DNA of 64,000 nt from Lichina pygmaea. Lineage: Eukaryota; Ascomycota; Lichinomycetes; Lichinales; Lichinaceae. This document shows, piece by piece, positions 10,145 to 21,392 of the stretch; position 1 is the stretch's first letter, and every line of letters begins with the position of its first letter. The DNA is taken from positions 3,100,001 to 3,164,000 of the forward strand of contig OY730172.1 of the NCBI GenBank assembly GCA_963422465.1. The letters run 5' to 3'. The notes below the pieces were generated by a model. The model saw only the letters and a list, made by a program, of their open reading frames with translations, had not been told where the DNA came from and searched no databases. A program made the translations under genes and the position numbers.

Positions 10145-11842
10145 ATGGCAGAGGATTCCGCCACAAGATCTAACAAGCTCCCTGCCCCAGGCGAATGGCC
10201 GGAGGATCCCCAGGAAGCTCTCCCAACCTCGAAGGACAGGATCTGGATCGATGGATGCTTTGATTTCAGTCATCATGGTACTAAGCCTAGAAGTGGTCAG
10301 TAGACGCAGAAATCTACTGACTGGGGCATTGGAGGTCACGCTGGGGCCATGTTGCAAGCTCGTCGTCTTGGCAAGGAATTGATCGTCGGGGTCCACTCGG
10401 ACGAAGACATCATGGACAACAAAGGCCCTACGGTCATGACGCTCAAAGAGCGGTGCGTATGCTTCGGAAGGGCAGCTCTCGAGAAGCGGAGGATGTATCG
10501 CGAGGCTGATCCAGACGGGGAAGACTGTCGGCGGTGATGGCGTGTCGGTGGGCGACGAAGGCCGTACCGTGTGCGCCCTATGTTACCTCTCTTCCATGGA
10601 TTTCGCATTACGGCTGCTTCTACGTGGTCCATGGGGATGACATTACATCCGACAGCAGCGGGCAGGACTGCTATCGGTTCGTCAAGGCTGCCGGCCGATT
10701 CCTGGTGGTGCACCGGACGCCTGGGATCTCGACCACAGACATTGTGGGCCGCATGCTGTTGTACTCGAGAGACCATCACATCAGGTCGCTGGCGAGAGTC
10801 TTGGCCGGCGAAGAAGGGCCGAATCCGGCCGAGGAGAGACAGGAAGTGGCCGAACAGCTGAAGCAGAGGATCAAGGACTTTGCCAGCGACGAGAGCGGTC
10901 TGCTTGCGCACTGCGACGTCTGGAACTGGAGCCAGCAGCCGGAGCAGCCGGAGCAGCCGGAGCAGCCGGAGCAGCCGCAGCATCTTAGGGCGGAGCAAAA
11001 TCACCACTTCACCAAGGTCGTTGCCGGCCAGGGACCGATGGAGGGGCAGCGAGTGGTCTATGTCGACGGCGGGTTTGATCTCTTCTCGTCGGGGCAGATT
11101 CGGTTCCTCCAGATGGTGCACGAAGCGGAGGAGCAAGCCGGAAGGGATCGTGGCTGGGACGACGACTGGCACAGGAGAGCCCGTCTTGAGAGGCACGGTG
11201 TAGACTATCGTCCGGCCTTTGTCGTCGCCGGGGTGCACGACGACGAGACGGTGCAGAAGTGGAAAGGAGCCAACTACCCCATCATGAACATTGTCGAGCG
11301 TGGGCTCTGCGTGCTTCAATGCAAGGCAAGTAGCGCACTGTACACAGCCCACACAGCTCACACACCCCCGGGAAATCCACACACCCGCGGCACCCTCTCT
11401 CTCCCTACCCAACCTCACGACCACCCCCCCCCCCCCCCCCCCCCCCCCCCGGCGCGGCAAAACAAGCTGATTCCAACGTGCCCTTTGTCCATCGCAGTAC
11501 GTCAACGCGCTCGTGTTCTCCGCGCCGTTCGTGCCCAGCAAAGCGTACCTGCAGTCGCTGCCGTACGGGACGCCGACGGCAGCGGTGTACCACGGGCCGA
11601 CGTCGTTCATGTCGACGCCGCAGCAGCTGGACGTCTACGGCGACGCCAAGGCCCTGGGCATCTTCCGACAGATCGGCGCGCACGAGTTCGCCGGCGTCAA
11701 CGCCGAAGATATCGTCCGTCGCATCTTGCGCAACCGGAAGCGCTACGAGGATAGACAGCGCAATAAGGGCGTCAAGGCCGACGCCGAGGAGGAGATTAGG
11801 AGGAGGGGGGAGGGAGAGAGGGAGGGAGTAGCTCTGAATTGA
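10145..11842 (+). CDS. ECT1: Ethanolamine-phosphate cytidylyltransferase
   Basis: Makes CDP-ethanolamine from CTP and phosphoethanolamine, the rate-setting step of the Kennedy route to phosphatidylethanolamine. Four exons: 10145-10277, 10335-10452, 10524-11325 and 11498-11842, giving 465 residues. The first cytidylyltransferase fold has DGCFDFSHHGHAGAM, the HxGH nucleotide-binding motif assembled across intron 1, and STTDIVGRML. The second fold keeps DGGFDLFSSGQIRFL but lacks HxGH (SSGQ instead), as in yeast Ect1, so only the first domain should be catalytic. The linker between them contains a Gln-Pro-Glu tandem repeat (10937-10980). Intron 3 (11326-11497) has a GC donor (AAG then gcaagt) and contains a 27-base C run. 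It converges on GRX5. Confidence 0.92.
11424..11450 (+). repeat. 27-base C homopolymer inside ECT1 intron 3
   Basis: An uninterrupted C run just upstream of the acceptor of the GC-AG intron. Its length is likely to vary between isolates and between sequencing runs. Confidence 0.85.
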
Positions 11843-12113
11843 GGTGCCTTGCCCAGACCGTGCATCTCTACTCTCTACAGTACTCTTGTTACTCTTCTCC
11901 GTCTTCTTCGCGGGGGGAGGGAGAACTACAGTAGGCCAGCGTCTCTCGCCATCTTTCATGATCTTGCACCATCTTGCATACTGTACATACGTGCCTAGAC
12001 ACCAGACTGAGCTCTCGCCATACCGACTCTGTCCATGTTCCGAGTCCTCTGATTATCGCACAAAGAGCTTTCCTCCTTGGAGTACTTTTCGAAGATGTCG
12101 ATATTCATGCAAG

Positions 12114-12134
12114 CCCCCCCCCCCCCCCCCCCCC
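12114..12134 (+). repeat. 21-base C homopolymer between ECT1 and GRX5
   Basis: An uninterrupted C run in the convergent intergenic space between the ECT1 and GRX5 stop codons. Confidence 0.85.
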
Positions 12135-12214
12135 AAGATGAAGATGATTCGAGGATATTGAGACCTCCCAACGCCACCTCTACGAAGCATAATCATCTCG
12201 TTCCAAAATCGATT

Positions 12215-12969
12215 TCATTTGTCTTGCTTGTTCTGATCTGACTGGTCGCCCTCGGCATGGACGTCTTGGTCTACTGCCAGCACGCCTTCTTTCTCGAGCA
12301 GGCTCGCCAGTTCGCCGTTCTGATGCATGCTCACCAAGATGTCGCATCCGCCAACAAAGGCCTTGTTCACGTACAGTTGGGGTATGGTGGGCCATTCGGA
12401 GTATTCTTTTATGCCTGTTCGATCGAGCACACGTATCAGTCTTTCGGAAGGAGATGAACACGGCTTCTCCTGTCTTGGGAGAATAGTAGGAAAGCGCTGA
12501 TGGATCCGATAGAGGAGAACGACACGTACCTTGCCGTAGATCTTGATCCTCCAGCACGTTAAACGCTGTGAATTTCTTCGGGTCTACGCCCTGCAGGCTC
12601 AGAACCTGCAGACTGGCCCTCGAGAAGCCGCACTGCGGAAGGTCCGGCGTGCCCTTCATGAACAGAACCACCGGCGCCGATGCCACGGCCTTGTCTATCG
12701 CCACTCTAGTGTCGGACGACAAGCTACGGCGTAGGACGAGAAGCAACGTCGGTGACGCGGTGACGGGCTTCCATCGCTGTCGTGAAAGGAACGAAGCTGG
12801 ACGTTGTGCCGCTGACAGCGGTCGTTGAGATATGCAGGAGGAGGCGCGGCGGAGGAGCTACATGGATCGATGTCAGTCGCAACAAGCTCCGAGCAGCTGG
12901 GGGCTTATCGTAGGAGCGACGAAGGGAGACGAGGTAACTCACGGGGGAGAGGCCGGATCGAGGTATCAT
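12215..12969 (-). CDS. GRX5: Mitochondrial monothiol glutaredoxin
   Basis: Transfers Fe-S clusters in the mitochondrial matrix after assembly on the scaffold protein. Three exons are read: 12969-12943, 12857-12530 and 12414-12215, giving 184 residues. The first encodes only MIPRSGLSP; after an 85-bp intron (gtgagt, acceptor tag) follows [18 protein letters not shown], an Arg/Ser-rich leader typical of mitochondrial import. The monothiol motif CGFS is at about residues 85-88, inside [13 protein letters not shown]. The cis-Pro TIPQLYV and [10 protein letters not shown] glutathione-binding segments are in exon 3, joined as [16 protein letters not shown]. The acidic tail is a little longer than in yeast Grx5. 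Confidence 0.92.
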
Positions 12970-13849
12970 GTTGGATGAAAGACCCGCGATACTGAAAGTG
13001 CCGTATGAAATTGATGCCTCGATAGATGGTTGTCGGGTAGACAAGTACAGTACGTATCGCAGCAGCTTGGAGCTGCTGTTTCAACGAACGGTTGGAAGTA
13101 CGTATGTAGCATCACGTCATTACCGCAGCGCCTACCGTACCGAACTCAATACCTGTGATGGTACGGAAGTAACGTACGTAACCACGGTGACGTACGAAGG
13201 TACCTAGCGGGACGAAGCAGCTACCGCCCGAACCACCGTACGCCTATTTTAGCGGCTTGTAAGGCCTATATTTGGAGCCTAGTTACCTGTGTCCTCCTAA
13301 TCTCTAAGCGTGGTAACGGCTGTAATTGTCTGGTCAGTCTTTGGTGGTGAGCCGCCTAGAGCCACTGAAGCGCTCAGGCAGGCTTGCTCGGCGTCTGAAA
13401 AGGGCCTCTATATTCTTTCGAGGGGGGGTTGCCTTGAGTTGGAGATGCCTGTGTTATCATACCCTGGGCTTCTTGATCCAACACGACCGGCGGAGAGTGA
13501 AACAACACGTGCTGGGGAATTGGCACTCCAATGGGCAGGGGAGCGATAGTGCGATAGGGGATGACTTGTTAGACCGCTGCACCAGGAACAGAGACTGGGC
13601 AACGAGATTATTTGGCCTCTTCCTACGATACGCCCATGTGCACGCCGTATCAGTGCAGTGGTTGGTCATAGCCATGGGTAAACAGTAGCACATAGCAAGT
13701 CGCATTTGGTGGCATCAACTCAGTAAGAACTTTTCTGTTGGGTATTGGTGGTATTAGCAACCATGTTCAACAGCGCGATCTATACAAGAGGCGAAGAGGA
13801 GAAAGAGAAGCTGGCGGCACGGTCATGGTTCTTTCGCTCCCGTCTGTCG
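12970..13849. other. Intergenic region, no gene recognised
   Basis: Contains dense GTAC-type words at 13030-13205 (for example AACGTACGTAACC). Open frames at 13310-13705 overlap on both strands with no domain. Confidence 0.4.
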
Positions 13850-15474
13850 TCATTGCTGTAGGTTGATATCTTCGACTCTATAGTGGTCCGAGACGATACG
13901 ATAGAGATAAGACGGCGCATGTCCACCCCTTTTTCGCACAGCGCAGGTCAGCCATCCGAGAACACGTTGTCATCGGGCGACGTCTCTTCGAGACCGCAAC
14001 TTACAGATTCGTGATGTAGAGATCCACCATGTCTGCCGGAACGTAGTCGTACAGCGGATTCTGCACGTCCACGCCTTCGACCATCTCGCCGTCCTGATAC
14101 GGAAACACCCTGCTCGCGTCGCCGTACTCGATCAGGGCCTCAAAGTCGAACGGATACACCGGGCTGAGCTTGTACACGCCGCTGACGATGACCACCGGCG
14201 TGCGATGCGTGCGGGCGGCTTTTGCGATCATGCGTGCCCCGGCTGCTGCCACGAGGCCGCCGTTGGCGAGGACGGCGTGCGTGCCCAGGATGACCTTGTT
14301 GACTCGGGACATCAGCGCGAAGACGGCCGAGTCGGGGATCACGATCACCGTCACGCCTGCGGCCGTGAGCGGCTTCCGGAATGCGCCCTTGGCCAGTATG
14401 TCATCGTCGGGTGTGCCGTTGGTGGTGCTGCTGACCATCCCTTCTCCGTCCGCGGTCGATTCGGCATGCACGACGGTGAACCTGCGCTTCCCGGCTGCCT
14501 TGAGGAGGAACTTCTGCACGGTCAGAGACGTGCTGTGGGTCAGGATGATCTCGTTGGCGTGGATGTGCTCCAGCGCGTACGCAGCGATTTGGTCGTCAAC
14601 CTGGCCCAGTTCATCGATGATCTCTTCGATCCCGCTGATGATGTCCGGTTTAAGCTCCCGCTGGAGGACGGAGCCGAATCTGGCTAGGCTTCGGGCCGTG
14701 AGGCTGGTCTTTGAGCCAGGAGACTGGGCACCTGGTGGAGTGGACGCTGCCGACTCTGTGTCCTCGTGAGAGAGGAGATCGAACATCGAGGCCGCCATCG
14801 GTGCCGCTTGGCTGACGGCATACGACTTGTGAGACGATATGAGCGACGGCCGCTGCATCGGACGACCGCTTGGCCTATAGATCGACTCAGACAGCCCGTC
14901 GACTCCCAGCTTGACACCTGTGTTGGTAGCTGCGTCCTTGGGCTGGATGGCCCCATGGCTCAAAGGGCTGAAGGTCGATATGCTGGAGGATAGAGTGGGA
15001 CGGTGCGTCGAAAGGCTCTCGATCGCCCCAAAATCACTCCTCTGGCTCTCGGTCCCTGCCTCGCTGCTCGCAAATGGATCGGCGTCTCTGTCGGCCTCGA
15101 TCTCTTCGCGGATGAGCCCAAGTACTCGTCGCACGATATTGCCCACCGCAAGCTCTCTCGGTTGAGCCGCGTAGAGTCTCTGTCCGACCTGCCGTACGCG
15201 CTCGATCAGAGTCTCGATGTCGGCCCATCGGAAGCTCGACACGACACGGAGGAGGAGATGTGCTGTTGCTACGGCACATGGCCGGGAATGTTTGATCTGA
15301 CGTCTTTTCAGAAGCCTTTGATGCGGGTTAGACTAGACTTTTACTGCAAGAGAACGCTCCCTAGGGTCGGCCTTACGACGTGAGATGCTCTATGGACGAG
15401 TCGACCGGATGCTGCTTCAGCGATCTGAGGAAGGACTGCAGCCCGGGCGTGGTCGATATCTGCGTGGGTGGCAT
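13850..15474 (-). CDS. GCD7: Translation initiation factor eIF2B subunit beta
   Basis: Regulatory subunit of the guanine nucleotide exchange factor for eIF2. Three exons: 15474-15377, 15315-14005 and 13928-13850, giving 495 residues. Exon 1 encodes MPPTQISTTPGLQSFLRSLK. The 61-bp intron has a CTAAC branch site and the join gives SLLKRRQIKHSRP, a family signature. The C-terminal Rossmann-like half includes HANEIILTHSTSLTVQKFL, FTVVHAES, GVTVIVIPDSAVFALM, KVILGTHAVLANGG and GVYKLSPVYPFD. The final exon supplies GHAPSYLYRIVSDHYR. Between the helical N-terminal domain and the C-terminal domain lies a Ser-rich insert of roughly 100 residues. It diverges from NEM1 with 433 bp between the start codons. 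Confidence 0.93.
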
Positions 15475-15907
15475 GTTTGGACGATGCAGCTGCTGTTGAC
15501 CCCTGGATTCAGATGCATTTGATTATGCTTTAGACCAGCCCTATTTCCCAAGTACTTGGACTGTGAGGAGCGCGTAGGGTTGTGACCGTAGTTGCGACCG
15601 TGAACGTGATGCTGTCTGTGCGATTGCTGTCTGAGGCTTTTGTCGAACCGAGCTCCCAGTAGCTCTAACATAGGCTACCGTGGCTACCACTTCCACCTCT
15701 TTTTCCGGAAGCCATGTCAATGCTGTGCGACACCGCAACTATTCTCAGGTAACCCGTCGTCGAGCTTGGTGTGCATATCGTCTTCATTGGATCTTCTGAC
15801 GACTGACAGATTCTGAGGCAGCTATGAAGATACAGCCCGCCTTAGCGGAGTCTTACTGATGCGGGTGTCGTTGCTCTCGACCGGACCGACTCTGATGGGA
15901 GAAGACG

Positions 15908-17741
15908 ATGAACGCCCTCAACCTGTTGTCGGCCCGCCTTATCGGCCCCACTCCAGCTGACGTACAGTCGTCCATCCCGGCAGAGGCTAGACGAGACCTC
16001 GCAAAGGGTCCATCGTGGTTCTGGGTCCAGCTCAGACGCGGGACGTCGACCGAAGCGCGCAAAGACAAAGATGGAGCGCCCGGCATGCCCACGCTGTATC
16101 CGGATCAGGAAGACAAAGAGACGGCCATCGCCGACATAGGCTACAATGCGCAGTCTCCCCAGTCGACCGGCCCATCCGCATACGGCGAGAAGTCATCCAC
16201 GCCTCAAGGAAGCGGTCCAGATCCGAGCAGAGAAGGCCGAGTTGAAACGGAGGACACAAGCGGCTTGACCACGATACCGCGACGACTTGCTCATGCCTTG
16301 ATAGCTTCGATCAGATGGATACTCTCGACGTTGGCAACCCCAGGGGTGTATCTGATTGCATGCATGTCGGATGAAAACGGCAGATTCTCGCCGCTCCTGC
16401 CAGCTCGGAGAATATACAGAGTTGCCGTGTACCCGTGGAGGAGTCGCGCCACCGCCCAGGCGGTTGGCTTGTCAGCAGCATCGCGCTCGGATCAGCTCGA
16501 GAGCGAACGGCGACCGCAGAGACCATCGCAGTTATATCGGCACAAGTCCTACACGGCTGGGCATGCCACTTCGTCCGACCTGGGCTCGGATTCAGTTCCC
16601 ATGAGATATTCGGATCAGTCGCAAGGGGACGGCAATGTCAACGACGAAACTAGCTCTCGAGGATACGCGCTGCCGCGAACTGCACCGTTCGATGCGCTTG
16701 ACGAGAGAGCGCCCGGGCCCCGAAACATCCGCATTCAAGCCACGAAGGACGATGCTCGGAGACGTCGGAGGTCGCGGAAGGCAGATTCCACAGGCTCCGA
16801 TGCAGCCGGATGGCCGGAAGCATTACCCCTGATGCCAGCGACGTTGAAGTCGCCCACCTCTCCGGTCTCTTCCTTGGGGATGACCAGGTATCCACGAGCT
16901 CCTGCTCCACCAAGGCCCTTGATCCCGCGCCGACGATCGTCCACGTACTTGCCGAAAGGTCTGCCCGTCGAGATTCCTTCCAAGACATTGATCCTAGACC
17001 TCGACGAAACCCTCATACACAGTCTCGCAAAAGGCGGACGGATGAGCACGGGCCACATGGTCGAGGTCAAGCTGAGCACAGCCATGATGGGCGGGGGAGG
17101 AGCCGCTGTCCCGCAGCATCCCATCTTGTACTACGTCCACAAGCGGCCCCACTGCGATGAGTTTTTACGAAAGGTCAGCGTCTTGGGTCTGCCGGGAGCG
17201 AGGGGGTGTATGCCTACGGCCAGGCTGACCGGAATCCGTGAAATGCAGGTCTGTCGATGGTACAAACTGGTGGTGTTCACCGCTTCAGTTCAGGAATACG
17301 CCGATCCGGTCATCGACTGGCTCGAGCAGGATCGAAAATACTTCATGGGCCGCTATTACCGCCAGCATTGTACCTTTCGCGGTGGCAACTACATCAAGGA
17401 TCTCAGCTCGGTCGAGCCGGACCTCAGTCAGGTCATGATCGTTGACAACAGTCCCGCCAGCTATCTCTTTCATCCCGGTATGTTCTTGCTTCACGAACCA
17501 GCCCCTGGTGTTGTTTGACTTCCCGTACAGTAGGGCTGCCTTTTCGAGCGTTTTCGAGGTTGACTTGGTGATCTGGGCAGACAACGCCATCCCCGTCGAA
17601 GGCTGGATCAGCGACCCGACAGACAACCACTTGCTACACCTGATCCCGCTGCTCGAGGGCATGCAGCACGTCACCGACGTCCGAGCTGTCTTGGGCCTGC
17701 GAATGGGGGAGCCTAATGCGGTTTCGTCCACGGCAGCATGA
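15908..17741 (+). CDS. NEM1: Nuclear envelope phosphatase catalytic subunit (Nem1-type)
   Basis: HAD-family protein phosphatase which, with Spo7, dephosphorylates the phosphatidate phosphatase Pah1/lipin at the nuclear/ER membrane and so balances phospholipid against triacylglycerol. Three exons: 15908-17173, 17249-17477 and 17581-17741, giving 551 residues. A hydrophobic segment (RWILSTLATPGVYLIACM, about residues 135-155) is the expected membrane anchor. It is followed by a long Arg/Ser-rich linker. The catalytic domain has ILDLDETLIHSL (DxDxT/V, nucleophile Asp near 362), HKRPHCDEFL, VVFTASVQEYADPVIDWL and VMIVDNSPASYLFHPDNAIP, the last assembled across intron 2. The start is the first ATG of the open frame; the N-terminus is poorly constrained. 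Confidence 0.9.
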
Positions 17742-18266
17742 TCGATTAGCCACTTTGGTTTCTTCTTCCTTCCATCCGAGAGGCTCTGTATTCTACATTC
17801 CGTCTGCCAGTCCTGCGGTCACTGCTACTTTGGTTGCTCCCCATTCCCGTTCATGTAATAGAATACTGCTGGTGCGCCACTTGGCTTGGAGTGAATGGAC
17901 TGGGGGCTGGTGCTCGAACTTCGGTGTCGTCGTCGATGACTGGGAGGTGTGGAGTATTGCCATTGGAGGTGTCTGAGCTCTGGCGTTGTATAGATGATAG
18001 TAACAGCTGGTGGGGGTTGTCTTCGGCAGTCTTGGCGGTGCTATAAGGCCACAAACGGTAGAATCTTTTTTGTAGCAGTTGCCTACACACGTGCTGGTCG
18101 AGGTATCTGAATATCAGACAACCAAGCGACTGGTTCTCAGGAGCAGCTTCACCATTGCAACCTTGCAACACTCTTTCCGACGTGCGATATAGAGCCATAT
18201 TTTCACCAACTGCATGATGGCGATCCAAGCCAATCGTCTTCATCCCACACAGGACCTGCACCCAGG

Positions 18267-20042
18267 ATGATCGAGCCCGGTCTCTCACGGATCACGAAGC
18301 TCTTGCAAAGCAGCAACATCCAGCCTCTACGATGGCGAGCCGTCCACGTAGCCGGAACGAACGGCAAAGGGAGCATCTGCGCCAGCGTATCGGCAGCACT
18401 TTGCGCCGCCGGGCTGCGCTGCGGACGGTACACGTCGCCGCACCTGGTCGAGCGCTGGGACGGCATCAGCGTGGACGAGCACGTCGTCGGACCGAACGCC
18501 TTCCACGCCGTCGAATCCCAGGTCGAGCAGCGGAACAGGCAGCACGGCATCGGGGCGACGGAGTTTGAGAAGCTCACGGCGACGGCCTTTGAGATCTTCT
18601 CGGCCGCCAAGGTCGACGTTGCCGTCGTCGAAACGGGCATGGGCGGTCTCTTGGACGCGACAAACGTGCTGCACGCGCCTCTCGTGACGGTGATCTCGAG
18701 CGTCGGACTCGATCACAAGGATTTCCTTGGCGCTACCCTACGCGAGATCGCCACGCACAAGGCCGGCATCATGAAGGAGGCGGTCCCGTGCGTCGTCGAT
18801 GCTACGAATGATGACGTCGTCAAGAGCGTCATCGTGGATCATGCCGCGAAGATACACGCCGGAAAATGCATCTTTGTGCCTGGAGATGTCGAGGCGGAGG
18901 ATATTTGCGACAGGATTCTTCACGAGAGGAAGCATGGTGGAGGAGTGCATGGCCGAGGAAGCCTTCGTGACCTGGAACCGCATCAGAGAATCAACCTCTG
19001 TCTCGCGGTCACGGCCGCGAGGGTTGCCCTCGAGGGGCTGTCTCTGGCCACCGGATCCGGCTCGAAGAGATCCACAGGAGACGTGCCCAGCCGGGCGCAG
19101 GGCCAGGGACATACGCCCCACAATCTCTCCGTCCCGCAACTAGTGTCCGCGGCCAAGACTGCACATCTATCAGGGCGACTGCAAAAGCTCAACATCCAGC
19201 ACCTGACGGGCAGGAAAACCGACGTCCTGCTCGATGGAGCTCACAACACGCAGTCGGCCGGTGTTTTGGCTCGGTATGTTGAGCGACACATGCGGCGGGC
19301 TTCCTCACGCCTGTCAGAGGCCTCCTCCGACGCCCTCTGCACTGCGTCTTCCAGCGCCCTCGGCAAACGGCCGAGAAAAGCGCGGACGAAGGTGACATAT
19401 CTACTCTCCTCCTCTCGACACGACGAGCAAGACGTGCGAGATATCGTTGGACAGCTCGTGCGACGGGGTGACAACGTCGTCGTCGCCGAGTTTGGGCCCG
19501 TGGACGGTATGCCCTGGATCAGACCGCTCAAGGGCGAGGTTCTGGAGAGCATCGTGCGGGCGTTGTTGCAAGAGACGCATGTCGATGATGCACATGTCAA
19601 TGTTACACTGTCTACGAAGGCGCAGCACGACGTCGACGCGCATGTCGTGCGTTGTGGGCGGGGATATGAGGAGGGGTATGATACGGGAGATGAGCACGCT
19701 GGACATGTCGAGTCCGTCGGGAGGGACGTGCTGAGGGGCTTGCTGAGAGCGAGTCAACTCGCTCGTGCTCGTGCTTCTGGTCATTCTCGTTCTTCATCGC
19801 CATCATCATCATCATCATCGCCATCTTTACTATCACTACCTTCGAAAGACCAACAAAGAGTGACACAGGATGTAGAAGTCAAGGTCGAAGACGAAGACGA
19901 AGACGAAGACGAAGACGAAGACGAAGACGAAGACGAAGACGAAGAAGAAGAAGGTCCCCTGGTCATCACAGGTAGCTTATACCTCGTCGGAGACGTCTTG
20001 CGGCTCGTCAACTCTTCTTCTTCTCCTTCTTTTTCTTCGTAG
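18267..20042 (+). CDS. FOL3: Dihydrofolate synthetase (folylpolyglutamate synthase family)
   Basis: Adds glutamate to dihydropteroate to form dihydrofolate in folate synthesis. Single exon, 591 residues, starting MIEPGLSRITKLLQ as in the family. The ATP loop GTNGKGS is at residues 30-36, then GRYTSPHLVERWDGI, VVETGMGGLLDATNV and GLDHKDFLG (Mur ligase central domain). The C-terminal Mur ligase domain has SGRLQKLN and VLLDGAHNTQSAG. The family C-terminal signature GPLVITGSLYLVGDVL is kept, but directly before it sit about 20 alternating Glu/Asp residues (19886-19950) and, before that, a Ser run. Both are coded by microsatellites. These make the protein longer than the usual 420-530 residues. 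The choice of FOL3 over the polyglutamylating MET7 rests on the start and motif spacing. Confidence 0.88.
   Translation: MIEPGLSRITKLLQSSNIQPLRWRAVHVAGTNGKGSICASVSAALCAAGLRCGRYTSPHLVERWDGISVDEHVVGPNAFHAVESQVEQRNRQHGIGATEFEKLTATAFEIFSAAKVDVAVVETGMGGLLDATNVLHAPLVTVISSVGLDHKDFLGATLREIATHKAGIMKEAVPCVVDATNDDVVKSVIVDHAAKIHAGKCIFVPGDVEAEDICDRILHERKHGGGVHGRGSLRDLEPHQRINLCLAVTAARVALEGLSLATGSGSKRSTGDVPSRAQGQGHTPHNLSVPQLVSAAKTAHLSGRLQKLNIQHLTGRKTDVLLDGAHNTQSAGVLARYVERHMRRASSRLSEASSDALCTASSSALGKRPRKARTKVTYLLSSSRHDEQDVRDIVGQLVRRGDNVVVAEFGPVDGMPWIRPLKGEVLESIVRALLQETHVDDAHVNVTLSTKAQHDVDAHVVRCGRGYEEGYDTGDEHAGHVESVGRDVLRGLLRASQLARARASGHSRSSSPSSSSSSPSLLSLPSKDQQRVTQDVEVKVEDEDEDEDEDEDEDEDEDEEEEGPLVITGSLYLVGDVLRLVNSSSSPSFSS
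19886..19952 (+). repeat. (GACGAA)n microsatellite inside FOL3
   Basis: About ten hexamers coding alternating Glu and Asp within the open reading frame, just upstream of the conserved C-terminal strand. A trinucleotide (CAT)n tract at 19799-19820 codes a Ser run in the same protein. Confidence 0.85.
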
Positions 20043-20344
20043 AGATATTTCCTAGGCGACCCTCGGTCATGATATTTTTCACACCACTCTCTTCCTACTC
20101 CCATCCAATATAAATCTTTTCACAAGACAGACCATCTTCCTACTCCCCACTCCCTCCGCACGGTAGTGCTTCCCACTTTTCCCCCATCTCACTCCGTAGC
20201 GCCTTCTACTCCTGTCCGTTCTGCACGTGATCCTTTCCCCCACCGGTCACCGGTCCTTCCCTCGGTTTCTCTCGCGGGTTCCATCTTCCTCCTTCCCCCT
20301 CCCCCTACAAGAGCCCTCTATAGCACCACTCGCTACCTACCTAA

Positions 20345-20363
20345 CCCCCCCCCCCCCCCCCCC
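20345..20363 (+). repeat. 19-base C homopolymer and nearby simple repeats
   Basis: A C run downstream of FOL3. The following 300 bp hold purine stretches and a TAGATAGATAGGTAGG repeat (about 20685-20715). No gene is supported between 20043 and 21392. The open frame at 20814-21191 is dominated by a (GAG)n acidic run. Confidence 0.7.
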
Positions 20364-21392
20364 TCCTCCTCACCCCTTTCAAGACGGTTACCAACGACGA
20401 GCAAATCAGGGCGCTCTGTATTACTCAATCCGTAGGTATTGCATACCGGTCACGCCGAGGTCGTCGCTCAGAGTAGATAAAGATGTGGATATAGTTTGTT
20501 AGTTGGTTGGTGGAAAGGAGGAGAGGAGGGAGATGACAATTGAATCTGAAAGATGGCGGTCGACAGTAGATAGAGATATAGGGATCAGTTGGTTGGTCAA
20601 AAGGAAGGAGACGGCGGCCACATCAGAATGATGGTGATGGTGGAAAGAAGAAAGATGGCAGTTGATGGCGGTCAATTGGTAACAGGTAGATAGATAGGTA
20701 GGTAGGTACGTAGATACTACATGCGTATCTTACGTGGATATGCATGCTCTTATATTTGCTTCGACTCTAGCTAGATGAGACTTGGCAAACGCTGCACTGT
20801 TGGTTGACGTGTAATGCTCAAAAGAAAGATGGAGATGAGGAGAGGAGTAGGAGACGAAGAAGGCAGAGGAGAACGAAAGGAAGGGAATGAGAAGGAGGAG
20901 GAGGAGGAGGAGGAGGAGGAGGAGAGGGAGAGAGAAGACATGGTATCGTCTAGTACTTTCGCATCGAAGAAAAGTCCGTCACGCTCATTTCCTCGGCGGG
21001 TGAGTATGACCGCCATGAAGGATGTTGTCCAACACCAGGAGTGCAAGGCCAGGTGGTTAGAGGAGGTAAAGGAGAGGGACAACGAGAGAATGGATTGGAA
21101 CGCAGAGAGCCAAAATAGATTACCAGAAGAACAGGAATACCCGAAACAGAGCCATGCAGTGGCAACCTCAATGAAAAACGCCGTCAAGTAATGCAACGCT
21201 CAGAAGCCACGGGTACAGCTCCGTCTAAGCTCGCTCAATATGCAGCACTTTTCTGCGGCGTATTCTTCCGCCCACTTTTCGGATTTGGTATCGGCGCCGA
21301 CGGGAGACTGGAGAACGCGGAGAGTGCTCCAGCAGGAAAAGGCGTGGTCGTCATTATCGAGGGGGACGTGTTGAGGGAGAACATAAGCATGA

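Noticed and set aside
20814-21191. 125-codon acidic ORF
   Set aside because: Mostly a (GAG)n run; no domain, and the opposite strand is equally open.
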